This document shows, one piece after another, positions 56,462 through 64,000 of a stretch of 64,000 bases of DNA. How positions within the stretch are numbered: position 1 is the first letter of the stretch; each line of letters begins with the position of its first letter. Below the pieces are notes generated by a model, which was not told where the DNA came from, ran no database searches, and was given only the letters and a program-made list of their open reading frames with translations. The stretch is from Myxococcales bacterium (GTDB lineage: Bacteria; Myxococcota_A; Polyangia; Haliangiales; Haliangiaceae). The position numbers and the translations under genes are program-made. Location of the stretch: positions 28,397 through 92,396 of the forward strand of contig JAEUJY010000085.1 of assembly GCA_016794525.1 (NCBI GenBank), in the 5' to 3' direction.

Positions 56462-57345
56462 GCCTCGCCACCTATCCCGAGTACTACACCTGCGGCGGTG
56501 GTCGGTTCCTCGTCCGCCGCCGGCTGGTCCTCGGCACCAACATCTACGACGGCGTCCGGATCGCCGACCAGCGCCCGCTCGTGATCACGAGCGTCCAACC
56601 CCACCGGCGCGACGCGCTCGTCGCGGCGATCACCTACGACGTGCCGGGCACGACGGCGCTGCTGGCGGTCACCCAGGTCGACCCCGGCTCGTGGCAGCCG
56701 CAGCCCGGCGATGATCTGGACGAGCCAGGCGTCGACACCGAGGAGGATCTGCCCGAGGGGTTCGTGCTGGTCGTCGAGACGCGGCCGCGCGGGACGTCGC
56801 TGCGCGCGCTCGGCCCTGGGGCGGCGCCGCGGGCGGTCGCGATCGGCGCGGGGTTGCTGCGGGCGGTCGCCGCCGGCGTCGAGCGCGGCGTGTTCCTCGA
56901 GGGGATCCGCCCCGAGACCGTCTACGCGGAGGGGCACGCCTTCGCGGGCTGTCACGCGCGGCTGTGGCGCGTCGCGATGAGCCCGGCGCGCCCGGGCGAG
57001 TTCGGCGGCGGGTTCGAGCCCGGCGGCTTCTTCGCGCCCGAGATCCTGTGGTCGGATCCGCCGACGCCGACCAGCGACGCGTTCGCGGCGGCGGCGGTGC
57101 TGTGGTGGTTCGCGACCGGCCGCGATCCGTTCGGCGGCCCCGACGACTTCCACCAGCGCACGCTCGACGGCCGGCTCGAGCCGTTCGCGGGGCCGCCCGA
57201 GCTCGGCGAGATCCTGGTGCCGATGCTGGCGCGCGATCCGGCGGCCCGGCCGTCGGCGTCGGCGTCGGCCGATCGGCTGGCGGCGCTCGCCCGCCGCTGG
57301 GACGTGCCGGTCGCGCCGTTCCCGCCGCCGGGCCTCGACGCGTAG
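56458..57345 (+). CDS. Pseudokinase (degenerate protein kinase)
   Basis: A 295-residue protein with the overall layout of a Ser/Thr kinase but lacking key residues. The C-lobe motifs FFAPEILWSDPPTPTSDAFA (kinase APE and the following SD-Y/F helix), AAAVLWWFATGRDPFGG and LVPMLARDPAARPSASASAD are recognisable. The catalytic HRD-like position is GIRPETVY and the DFG position CHARLWRV, with no HRD, DFG or glycine loop seen, so it is predicted inactive. It overlaps the effector stop by 4 nt and precedes the AAA+ ATPase by 54 nt. Possible roles are an immunity factor, adaptor or regulator for the effector; this is inference. Confidence 0.75.
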   Translation: MSLATYPEYYTCGGGRFLVRRRLVLGTNIYDGVRIADQRPLVITSVQPHRRDALVAAITYDVPGTTALLAVTQVDPGSWQPQPGDDLDEPGVDTEEDLPEGFVLVVETRPRGTSLRALGPGAAPRAVAIGAGLLRAVAAGVERGVFLEGIRPETVYAEGHAFAGCHARLWRVAMSPARPGEFGGGFEPGGFFAPEILWSDPPTPTSDAFAAAAVLWWFATGRDPFGGPDDFHQRTLDGRLEPFAGPPELGEILVPMLARDPAARPSASASADRLAALARRWDVPVAPFPPPGLDA

Positions 57346-57399
57346 CGCCGCGGCCTTCGTTGAACCGGCGGTCGGCGACGGGCATGATCGGCGGCGACG

Positions 57400-59397
57400 A
57401 TGCGGCCCTACACCGACGCGAGCGAGCACCTCGCGGATCAGCTGGCGGCGGTGCGGGTGGCGCTGCGGCTGGCGGCGCGGCGGCGGGGCGGCGCGGACGA
57501 CGCGGAGCTGGCCCGGCTGGCCGCGCACCGGGCGCGGATCGAGGACGAGAGCGCCGCGCGGGCGGCGGTGTCCGAGCTGGCGGCGGTGCCGCTGGAGCGG
57601 CTGCGCCGGACGTTCCGGCTGTCGTCGACCGAGTGCGGCGTGCTGGTGTTGCTGACCGCGATCGAGGTCGACGTGCGGCTGCACGGGCTGGCGGTGGCGT
57701 TGATGCAGGACGCGGCGCGCGGCCACGTCGACGTCGGCTTCCTCGGCGAGGTGCTGTACGCCGACGCGCGGCCGCGGCTGCCGTTCGAGCTGGGCGCCGA
57801 CGGCGCGCTGGTGCGCTTCGGGCTGGTGCAGCTCGACGGCGGCGCGCCGGTGTTCACGCTGGGGCGGCCGCGGGTCGCGGCGCGGGTCGTCGACCTGCTG
57901 CACGGGCGCGATCGCCTGGAGCGCGGGCTGGCGCGGGTCGTCGAGCCGATCGCGCCGCTGCCGGCCGAGGCGCTGGTGATCACCGAGGGGCAGCTGGTCG
58001 AGCTGGCCGGGCTGATCGGCGCGGCGATCGAGCGGTCCGGGCATCCGGTGCTGGTGCTGAGCGGGCCCGACGGCGCGGGCCGCAAGGCGCTGGTCGCGAC
58101 GCTGGCGGCGGCGGCCGGGGTGGCGGCGCTGCGCGTGCGGGTGGCGGCGCTGCCGCGCACGGCGGGCGAGCTGGCCGCGGTCGGCGCGGCGCTGATGCGC
58201 GAGGCGATGCTGGCGCGCGCGGTGCTGGTGCTCGAGGGCGTCGACCAGGCGCCGCCCGGCGTCGGCCCGCTCGACGAGGCGCTGTGCCCGGCGTACCCGG
58301 GCCCGATCGTCGCTACCACCGGGCGCATCACCGGGCGGCCGCCGGCGATGGCCCGCGGCGTGGTGATCGTCGAGCTCGGCGTGCCGGCCGAGACCGAGCG
58401 CGAGGCGCTGTGGCAGCGCGCGCTGCGCGGGGCGCCGGCGGCGCTGGCGCGGTGGGCCGGCGAGCGCTACGCGGTGACGCCGGGCGTGATCGCGCAGGCC
58501 GGCGCGTCGGCGATGGCGCGCGCCGCGGCCCGCGCCGACGACGCCGCCGTGACCACCGCCGACGTCCACGCCGGCCTGCGCGGCGTGCTCGACGCCAAGC
58601 TGGCGACGCTGGGCACGCGCATCGCCTGGCGCCAGGGCTGGGACGAGCTGGTGCTGCCCGACGACGCGGCCGCCGAGATCCGCGAGTTCATCGCGCGCAT
58701 CAAGCACCGTCGCCAGGTCTACGAGCACTGGGGCTTCGGCCGGAAGGTCGCCAAGGGCATGGGCCTGTCGGCGCTGTTCGCCGGGCCGCCGGGCACCGGC
58801 AAGACGATGGTCGCCGGCATCATCGCCGACGAGCTGGGCCTCGACCTCTACCAGATCGACCTGTCGAAGGTCGTGAGCAAGTGGGTCGGCGAGACCGAGA
58901 AGAACCTCGGCGAGCTGTTCGACGCCGCCGAGGCCGGCCACGCGATCTTGCTGTTCGACGAGGCCGACGCGCTGTTCGCCAAGCGCACCCAGGTGCAGAC
59001 CTCGAACGATCGCTACGCCAACCTCGAGGTGAACTACCTGCTGCAGCGGATGGAGGCGTACGCCGGCATCGTCATCCTGACGACCAACCACGAGACCGCG
59101 ATCGACGAGGCGTTCCGGCGCCGGCTGTCGCTCAAGGTCGACTTCCCGGTGCCCGAGGCCGACGAGCGGGCCCGGCTGTGGCGCGCGCTGTTGCCGGCCG
59201 AGGCCGAGGTCGCGGCCGACATCGACGTCGACGCGCTGGCCTACCGCTTCGAGATGACCGGCGGCTACATCAAGAACGCGACCGTGCGCGCGGCGTTCCT
59301 GGCCGCCGACGAGGGCGCGCCGATCGCGATGCGCCACCTGGTGCGCGCGGCCCGCGCCGAGTACCAGGCGATGGGCAAGGTCGTCGCGCACCTGTGA
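57400..59397 (+). CDS. Tandem AAA+ ATPase, Afp15/Pvc15-like
   Basis: A 665-residue ATPase. After a helical N-terminal region (about 1-200) comes a first AAA domain with a degenerate Walker A ([10 protein letters not shown]) and a Walker B-like VLVLEGVD. The second AAA domain is complete: Walker [10 protein letters not shown] (Lys468), Walker [15 protein letters not shown] (Asp520/Glu521), and sensor/arginine segments [20 protein letters not shown]. Extracellular contractile injection systems encode such ATPases for assembly or recharging, and this protein follows an eCIS-core effector. No contractile genes are in the window, so the module may serve an injection system elsewhere in the genome or act alone. 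Confidence 0.86.
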   Translation: MRPYTDASEHLADQLAAVRVALRLAARRRGGADDAELARLAAHRARIEDESAARAAVSELAAVPLERLRRTFRLSSTECGVLVLLTAIEVDVRLHGLAVALMQDAARGHVDVGFLGEVLYADARPRLPFELGADGALVRFGLVQLDGGAPVFTLGRPRVAARVVDLLHGRDRLERGLARVVEPIAPLPAEALVITEGQLVELAGLIGAAIERSGHPVLVLSGPDGAGRKALVATLAAAAGVAALRVRVAALPRTAGELAAVGAALMREAMLARAVLVLEGVDQAPPGVGPLDEALCPAYPGPIVATTGRITGRPPAMARGVVIVELGVPAETEREALWQRALRGAPAALARWAGERYAVTPGVIAQAGASAMARAAARADDAAVTTADVHAGLRGVLDAKLATLGTRIAWRQGWDELVLPDDAAAEIREFIARIKHRRQVYEHWGFGRKVAKGMGLSALFAGPPGTGKTMVAGIIADELGLDLYQIDLSKVVSKWVGETEKNLGELFDAAEAGHAILLFDEADALFAKRTQVQTSNDRYANLEVNYLLQRMEAYAGIVILTTNHETAIDEAFRRRLSLKVDFPVPEADERARLWRALLPAEAEVAADIDVDALAYRFEMTGGYIKNATVRAAFLAADEGAPIAMRHLVRAARAEYQAMGKVVAHL

Positions 59398-59450
59398 CGG
59401 CTTGACCGGCGGGTGATCGCGTGGCCGGATCGCGCGCGGAGGTGACGATC

Positions 59451-59915
59451 ATGGAGATGCCGAAGGTCGGGCGCGAGATGCAGCGGCTCACCGAGCTGTT
59501 CGTGGGCACGTGGCGCGGCGACGAGCAGCTGTTCCCGTCGGAGTGGGACCCGGTCGGCGGGCCGGCGGTCGGGACGTGGACGGTGCGGTCGGTCGCGGGC
59601 GGCTTCGCGCTGGCGCTCGAGTACGTCGAGGCGCGCGGCGGCCAGGTGACCTACCAGGGCCACGGCGTCCACGCCCAGGACGCCCACACCGGCCAGCTGA
59701 CCGCGTTCTGGTTCGATAGCGTCGGCGTGGTGCCGAAGGCCGGCGTGGCGGCGACGCTCGACGGCGATCGCTACACGTACACCGAGCGCACGCCGACCGG
59801 GCAGTCGCGGTTCACCTACGCGTGGCAGGGTGGCGTCTTCACGTTCGCGATCGACCGCTCGCCCGACGGCGTGACCTGGGCGCCGATGCACGCCGGCACC
59901 TACCACCGCGTGTGA
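59451..59915 (+). CDS. DUF1579-like beta-barrel protein
   Basis: A 154-residue soluble protein. The opening LTELFVGTWRGDEQLFPSEW, with a core GTWTVRSVAGGFALALEYVE, GHGVHAQDAHTGQLTAFWFD and a final TWAPMHAGTYHRV, is the layout of the DUF1579 family, which folds as a lipocalin-like barrel. No ligand is known. The ATG at 59451 has GGAGGT 7 nt upstream; the GTG at 59421 lacks a good site. It converges with the next gene. Confidence 0.7.
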   Translation: MEMPKVGREMQRLTELFVGTWRGDEQLFPSEWDPVGGPAVGTWTVRSVAGGFALALEYVEARGGQVTYQGHGVHAQDAHTGQLTAFWFDSVGVVPKAGVAATLDGDRYTYTERTPTGQSRFTYAWQGGVFTFAIDRSPDGVTWAPMHAGTYHRV

Positions 59916-59929
59916 TCAGCCGCGGTTGC

Positions 59930-60673
59930 TCACACGAACGTCGTGTCGGGCGGCCACGGCTGCTCGTCGACCGGGGGCAGCGGCTTCCAGCGCGCGCCGG
60001 GCTTGGGCTCGGGACCGAGCGGCAGCCGGCGCCCGGGCCAGTCGCGCATCAGCTCCCACGCGATCCGCGGCAGGTCCATCGCGCGGCCGCGATCGCCGCC
60101 GCGGCCGGTGGCCTGCCACACGCCGGCGATGCGCTCGAGGCCGACCGGCTCGGCGCTGTCGGGGAAGAACGCGGTGTCGTGGACCACGTCGAACGCGGCC
60201 TTCTTGCCCTCGCTGACGCGCCAGCGCACGACGCCGGGGCTGAAGTACGTGGTCGGGATGCGATCGGGCGTCGTGATCCGGCCGGCGCGGACGCGGGCGT
60301 CGACCACCAGCTGCGCGCGCAACAGCGGCGTGAGGCCGGCGGCGTCGCGGACGAGCGGCACGGCGGTGAACGCGAAGCGCGCCGGCGTCGGTGCGGGGGC
60401 GGCGGGCGGCGGCGCGGGCGCCTCGACCTTCCGCTCGGCGGGCAGCTTGGTCGACGCGCGGCGCGGCGCGGCCACGACCGGCTTGGGCGGCGGCGCCGCC
60501 ATGCGCGACGCGGCAGGGGCCGGCTTCGCGGCGGGCTTGGCCGTGGCCGTGGCCTTTGCGGCGGGCTTGGCCTTCGCGGCGGGCTTCGCGGCGGGCTTGG
60601 CCTTGGTCGTGGCCTTCGCGGCGGGCTTGGCCTTCGGGGGTGCCTGCTTCTTCTTCGCGACCGGACGGGCCAT
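59930..60673 (-). CDS. Protein with histone-H1-like Lys/Ala/Pro tail and a C-terminal domain of unknown function
   Basis: A 247-residue protein. Residues 1-90 are almost only Lys, Ala and Pro in AKPAAK-type repeats (AKPAAKPAAKAKPAAKATAT), as in eukaryotic-type H1 tails and bacterial histone-like proteins. The remaining 150 residues form a folded domain with ARFAFTAVPLVRDAAGLTPL, TYFSPGVVRWRVSEGKKA and RIAWELMRDWPGRRLPLG. I do not recognise that domain. The tail should bind DNA or RNA nonspecifically, so the protein may be a nucleoid or chromatin factor (inference). It has a good ATG and is separated by 56 nt from the DUF72 gene upstream. Confidence 0.6.
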   Translation of the reverse strand: MARPVAKKKQAPPKAKPAAKATTKAKPAAKPAAKAKPAAKATATAKPAAKPAPAASRMAAPPPKPVVAAPRRASTKLPAERKVEAPAPPPAAPAPTPARFAFTAVPLVRDAAGLTPLLRAQLVVDARVRAGRITTPDRIPTTYFSPGVVRWRVSEGKKAAFDVVHDTAFFPDSAEPVGLERIAGVWQATGRGGDRGRAMDLPRIAWELMRDWPGRRLPLGPEPKPGARWKPLPPVDEQPWPPDTTFV

Positions 60674-60729
60674 GGCGGCGATCGTCCCGGATCCGCGTCG
60701 GGCGCGCAAATTCCCGCGGTCGGGAACGG

Positions 60730-61743
60730 TTAGAACGGGATCGGATCGCCGTCGACCAGCTCGCGGGCCAGCTCGACGATCGACCGCGGCGACGAGCCCT
60801 CGGCCTTGTTGTTGACGATCACCGTCGCCGGCACCCCGCGGGCCAGCGCGCCGCGCAGCAGGTCGACGATGGCGCGGCGGCTGCGCGGGTCGGGATCGAC
60901 CAGCCGATCGAACGGCTGGTACGCGGCCAGCGCGCTCTCGTAGTCGTGGTGCGCGGCGAGCATCCAGCGGATCACCAGCGCCGCGGCCTCGTGGGCGCGG
61001 GTCAGCCTGGCCTGCACGTCGACCGGCGGCAGCCCCGGCAAGAGCGCCAGGCCGGGCACCGCGTCGACGGCGCGCAGCGCGGCGGCGTAGTCGGGGGTCA
61101 GCAGCTCGGCGGTGCGCACCTCGACGGCGTAGCGCGGGCCGCGCGGCAGCTCGCGCAGGAAGCGGTACAGGCGCTCGGCGAACCGGCGCGGCGCCGACTT
61201 GCCGCCGGGGCCGGCCAGCAGCTCGGCCGGCTGCGGCGCGAACTGGAACAGCAGCACGCCGCCGCGCGGTCCGAGCCCCTCGACGAACGGCGCGATCACC
61301 GCGTCGCGCGCGTAGGCGGGATCGAGGTACTGCGGGCTGGCCTGGCCGCGCAGCGTGCCGTAGCGCGCGTGCGCCGGGAAGCGCGCGAGGGTCAGCGCCT
61401 CGTGGGCCTTGACCAGGAAGCGGAACGCCGGCGGCACCGCGGCGGCGTAGGCGGCCAGCGTGTCGACGCCGACCGGCGCGTAGAACGTGCGATCGACGCC
61501 GACCGCGCCGAGCAGCGGGTGCGCGGCGTACGCGCCCAGGCCGCCCTTGGCCAGCGCGGCCTCGCTGGCGACGTCGCGGTAGACCGCGCCGGCCCACCCG
61601 GGGAACGACCACGACGACGTCCCCAGCCGCACCGTCGGCGGCACCGCCGCTCCCAGCCGCCGGGTGTCATCGTCGACGGCGGCCGGCTCGATCGCCCCGC
61701 GCTTCGGCGCCGGGGGCGCACCGAACATGTCGAGCTGGGTCAT
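60730..61743 (-). CDS. DUF72 (YecE-like) family protein
   Basis: A 337-residue TIM-barrel-type protein of the DUF72 family. Signatures are VRLGTSSWSFPGW at the start, the DRTFYAPVGVDTLAAYAAAV region, RFLVKAHEALTL, GVLLFQFAPQ, RYAVEVRTAELLT and a final VIVNNKAEGSSPRSIVELAREL. The biochemical role of DUF72 is unsettled. The ATG overlaps the stop of the methyltransferase gene by 4 nt (ATGA), so the two are co-translated. The N-terminal 35 residues (QLDMFGAPPAPKRGAIE) extend beyond the usual family start. Confidence 0.82.
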   Translation of the reverse strand: MTQLDMFGAPPAPKRGAIEPAAVDDDTRRLGAAVPPTVRLGTSSWSFPGWAGAVYRDVASEAALAKGGLGAYAAHPLLGAVGVDRTFYAPVGVDTLAAYAAAVPPAFRFLVKAHEALTLARFPAHARYGTLRGQASPQYLDPAYARDAVIAPFVEGLGPRGGVLLFQFAPQPAELLAGPGGKSAPRRFAERLYRFLRELPRGPRYAVEVRTAELLTPDYAAALRAVDAVPGLALLPGLPPVDVQARLTRAHEAAALVIRWMLAAHHDYESALAAYQPFDRLVDPDPRSRRAIVDLLRGALARGVPATVIVNNKAEGSSPRSIVELARELVDGDPIPF

Positions 61744-63107
61744 GGCCGCGGATCGGGGCGGCGCTCCACCACGATCACGTGCTCGCGCTTGCCACGCTCG
61801 CCGAACGCGGTGCGCTCGAGCGCGCCGAGGATCGGCCGCTGCTGCGACGCCCACGCCACCACCGCGAGGCGATCGTCGAGCGCCGCGCGCAGATCGTCGT
61901 CGGCGTACATCGGCCGCACGCCGGCCATCGAGTCGCCGATCACGAACGCCGCCCACGCGCCCGGCACCATCACGCCGGCCAGCGCGTCGAGCCACGCGAT
62001 CTGGCTCTCCTTCCACCGCCGCGCCGCCTCGAGCGAGTTCGACGCGAAGCCGCGCCGCGTGCCCAGCTCGCCCTCGTCGAAGGCGCGGTGGCGGATGCCG
62101 AGGAAGTCGAAGCGCAGCCGGTGCTGATCGGCGTAGTCGTAGGTGCCAGGGTAGGGCGGCGACGTGACGACCGCGCCGATCCGCGGCAGGCCGAGCGTGC
62201 CGAGCGTGCGGGCGTCGGCCTCGTGCACCACGGTCGGCGGCATCCGCCCGACCGCCAGATCCTGGATGCCAGCGACGATCATCGAGACGCGCTCGCCGAA
62301 CCAGCGGGCGGCGGCGCCGCGCGGCACGTGGCGCTCGACCCAGGTCGGGTCAGTGTCGCTCTTGCGGCTCGACACCTTGTACAGCACCGCCGACAGCGCG
62401 ATCGTCAGCACCTCGGCGACCTCGGGATCGTCGTGGCGGACGTCGTCGATCGCCGTCGCGATCGCCTCGAGCTCGCGGCGCACGTGCGGCGCGAACCACT
62501 TGCCGATGCGGCGCTGGCGGGCGTTGGGATCGAAGCCCTCGGGCGCGCGCATCGGCGCCGCCGAGAAGCCGGCGCGCCGCGCCTCCTTGCCCGACATCAG
62601 CACCTCGGCGGCGATGCGCAGGCCGGCGTCCTTGGCGTTGCGGCGCCGCGGCACCGGCGGCGTCCAGGTCTTGACCCGCGCCAGGCGAACCGCCAGCGGG
62701 TTGAGATCGACGCCGACCGCGACCACGCCGAGCGCGCGGGCCTCGACCAGCGTCGTGCCCGAGCCGCAGAACGGATCGAGCAGCGCGGTGCCGTCGGGCA
62801 TGCGCTCGCTGACCACCTCGACCAGCGCGCGCGCCGTGGCCGGGTGCAGGCGCGCCGGGTAGGTGTGGACCGGGTGGGTCAGGCTCTCGGCGACGACGTC
62901 GTCGTGCGCGGCGGCGAGCAGCGCCTCGGCCAGCGCCTCGCTGATCGCGCGATCGCCGCCGATGTCGATCCGGCCGGGCGCGCGCGGCATCGACAGGCCG
63001 CGGCGGGGGCCACCGGGGGCGCGCGGGCCGGGCGGCGGACCGCTCGGGCGGGCGCGCGGGCGCGCGGGGCGTGGGCCGCGGCGCGGCGGTGGCGTACGTC
63101 CTGCCAT
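61740..63107 (-). CDS. DNA methyltransferase (SPPY-type amino-methyltransferase)
   Basis: A 455-residue SAM-dependent methyltransferase. The SAM motif I is LLDPFCGSGTTLVEA (D111 of the chain), followed by VVAVGVDLNPLAVRLA. The catalytic motif IV is TSPPYPGTYDY (S316-Y319), as in enzymes that methylate the exocyclic amino group of adenine or cytosine. Motif I comes before motif IV. No restriction endonuclease is adjacent, so it looks orphan; tRNA methylation by related enzymes is an alternative. The first 45 residues are Arg/Pro/Gly-rich. ATG at 63107 (63125 also possible). It overlaps the DUF72 gene. Confidence 0.82.
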   Translation of the reverse strand: MAGRTPPPRRGPRPARPRARPSGPPPGPRAPGGPRRGLSMPRAPGRIDIGGDRAISEALAEALLAAAHDDVVAESLTHPVHTYPARLHPATARALVEVVSERMPDGTALLDPFCGSGTTLVEARALGVVAVGVDLNPLAVRLARVKTWTPPVPRRRNAKDAGLRIAAEVLMSGKEARRAGFSAAPMRAPEGFDPNARQRRIGKWFAPHVRRELEAIATAIDDVRHDDPEVAEVLTIALSAVLYKVSSRKSDTDPTWVERHVPRGAAARWFGERVSMIVAGIQDLAVGRMPPTVVHEADARTLGTLGLPRIGAVVTSPPYPGTYDYADQHRLRFDFLGIRHRAFDEGELGTRRGFASNSLEAARRWKESQIAWLDALAGVMVPGAWAAFVIGDSMAGVRPMYADDDLRAALDDRLAVVAWASQQRPILGALERTAFGERGKREHVIVVERRPDPRP

Positions 63108-63129
63108 ATCCGCGCACCCTACCATCGAC

Positions 63130-63846
63130 TCACGCCGCGTGCGCCGCCAGCTCGTCGAGGAACGCGGCGCCGGCCGCGCCGTCGACGCCCGCCGCGGCCA
63201 GCCCCGGCAGCAGCACCTCGCGCATCGCCGCCAGGAACGCCGCGCGGCGCTGGGCGATCGGCGACGAGCCGTGGCGCGCCATCGCGGCCTCGTCGCCGAC
63301 GATCGCGTGCGGGCGGAACAGGTCGACGCGCACCGCGCCGCGCAGCATCGCCGGCAGGTGAGCGGCGATCAGCGCGGCCTGGGCGGCGTCGAGCGGGTGG
63401 GTGGCGAGGAACTGCCAGCCGAGCCGGCTGTGCTGGACCTCGTCGGCGAGGATCCGCCGCGCGGCGCGCTCGATCGCGCGGTCGTCGATCGCCGGCAGGC
63501 CGTCGGCGACCAGCGCGGTGTTCGACGTCTCGGTGACGCAGCAGAACGCGACCACCTCGTACAGCACGCGGGCGTGCGGCGACCAGCCGGGCGGCGCGAC
63601 CTCGGGGGCGGGATCTTCGTCGGCGCGCCACGCCGCCCCGAACCGCGCCGCCAGCCCCGCGCACAGCTCGACGTGGGCGTGCTCCTGGCGCGTGGCCTCG
63701 CGGGCGGTGGCGACGAGCGCCGGCGCGCAGCCGGCGGCGGCCATGCGATCGGCGAGGCGGGCGAAGCGGTGGGTCGCGCCCCACTCGACCGACGCGCGGT
63801 AGGCCCAGCGGCGGCCCAGCTCGGCGGTGGTGATCGCGTCGAGCAC
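63130..63846 (-). CDS. Ferritin-like di-iron protein
   Basis: A 238-residue four-helix-bundle protein. The metal-ligand pattern is visible: AREATRQEHAHVELCAGLAA (Glu...Glu-x-x-His), VAFCCVTETSNTALVADGLP and ARRILADEVQHSRLGWQFLA (Glu-x-x-His). These are the two halves of a ferritin-like di-iron site. The function could be oxidase, iron storage or hydroxylase; no closer family is recognised. The GTG start at 63846 is 1 nt after the stop of an upstream gene, with GGAGG just ahead of that stop, so translation is coupled. Confidence 0.75.
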   Translation of the reverse strand: MLDAITTAELGRRWAYRASVEWGATHRFARLADRMAAAGCAPALVATAREATRQEHAHVELCAGLAARFGAAWRADEDPAPEVAPPGWSPHARVLYEVVAFCCVTETSNTALVADGLPAIDDRAIERAARRILADEVQHSRLGWQFLATHPLDAAQAALIAAHLPAMLRGAVRVDLFRPHAIVGDEAAMARHGSSPIAQRRAAFLAAMREVLLPGLAAAGVDGAAGAAFLDELAAHAA

Positions 63847-63847
63847 G

Positions 63848-64000
63848 TCAGCCTCCGAACCAGCCGCGCACGCCGCCGGCCGCGGGGTCGGGCGTCGCAG
63901 GGTTGGGACGCGCGGGCGCCGGGGCGGTCGCGGGCGCCGCGGCGGGGGCCGGGGTCGCCGGCGCGGCGCTCGCGGTCGAAGGCGCGGGGGCCGCGGGGGC
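63848..64000 (-). CDS. C-terminal end of an Ala/Pro-rich protein (truncated by window edge)
   Basis: An open frame of 50 codons that reaches the window end and stops at 63848. It reads APAAPAPSTASAAPATPAPA onward, ending in RGWFGG. The run is almost only Ala, Pro and Thr, a typical linker or Pro-rich tail. The ribosome-binding GGAGG of the next gene lies inside its last codons. No function can be assigned from this piece. Confidence 0.5.
   Translation of the reverse strand, partial: APAAPAPSTASAAPATPAPAAAPATAPAPARPNPATPDPAAGGVRGWFGG

Overview
The window is very GC-rich, densely coded DNA that reads as a chromosome fragment of a myxobacterium-like organism (Myxococcota, most like the Haliangium/Kofleriaceae side). 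The reasons are: many short lipoproteins whose lipobox cysteine is followed by Asp-Ala-Pro linkers; a MYXO-CTERM-like sorting tail; a block resembling the Glt/Agl gliding-motility envelope complex; a sigma-54 activator with an FHA domain; a Wzx/Wzy-type exopolysaccharide locus; and an eCIS-core (DUF4157) protein. No rRNA, tRNA, CRISPR array, IS element or phage gene was recognised. The species assignment is inference.

Layout. 1-6.5 kb: a Cys/Met-metabolism PLP enzyme divergent from an Lrp/AsnC regulator, then envelope and hypothetical genes and a lipoprotein esterase. 6.5-14.7 kb: a minus-strand housekeeping run (hisG, murA, an RNB exoribonuclease, a divergent hemF, an M16 peptidase lipoprotein). 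14.7-20.9 kb: exported or hypothetical proteins, a HIT protein, and a lipoprotein with clan-CD-like His and Cys motifs plus a PPC-like tail. 20.9-25.6 kb: an apparent sigma-54 regulon around an FHA-domain activator. 25.6-28.8 kb: a two-gene ABC exporter and obgE. 28.9-39.1 kb: seven genes, most overlapping by 1-4 nt, ending in a GltG/PglI-like FHA-TM-TonB protein. 39.1-43 kb: a HEAT-like acidic protein, a fatty-acid desaturase and a small Cys-rich lipoprotein. 43.1-50.4 kb: exopolysaccharide export and polymerisation (OPX lipoprotein, Wzy with TPRs, Wzz-tyrosine kinase, CapD-like dehydratase). 50.4-53.1 kb: a cupredoxin lipoprotein and a Tat-exported PhoD. 53.3-59.4 kb: eCIS-core effector with a C-terminal JAMM-like motif, a pseudokinase and a tandem AAA+ ATPase. 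59.4-64 kb: a DUF1579-like protein, a histone-H1-tailed protein, a DUF72 protein, a DNA methyltransferase, a ferritin-like protein and a truncated Ala/Pro-rich gene.

Two systems look most worth following. First, three promoters (near 21.05, 24.35 and 25.02 kb) fit the sigma-54 -24/-12 pattern, and each has the same upstream palindrome GTGTCGACAC with flanking TGTCA-type half-sites. In two of them the palindrome-to-promoter distance is identical to the base. The FHA-sigma-54 activator gene lies between them, which suggests a self-contained phospho-signalled regulon controlling small envelope proteins. Second, the 53.3-59.4 kb module couples a DUF4157 metalloprotease-like leader and a JAMM-like C-terminal domain to a degenerate protein kinase (4-nt overlap) and an Afp15-like AAA+ ATPase, with no contractile tube or sheath genes in the window.

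Start codons were chosen from ribosome-binding sites, signal peptides and overlaps. Functions come from motif recognition by eye, with no database search. There is no gene-free stretch over 300 bases; the longest gaps (about 250 nt at 17121-17370 and 206 nt at 53139-53344) are described in the entries that follow them.
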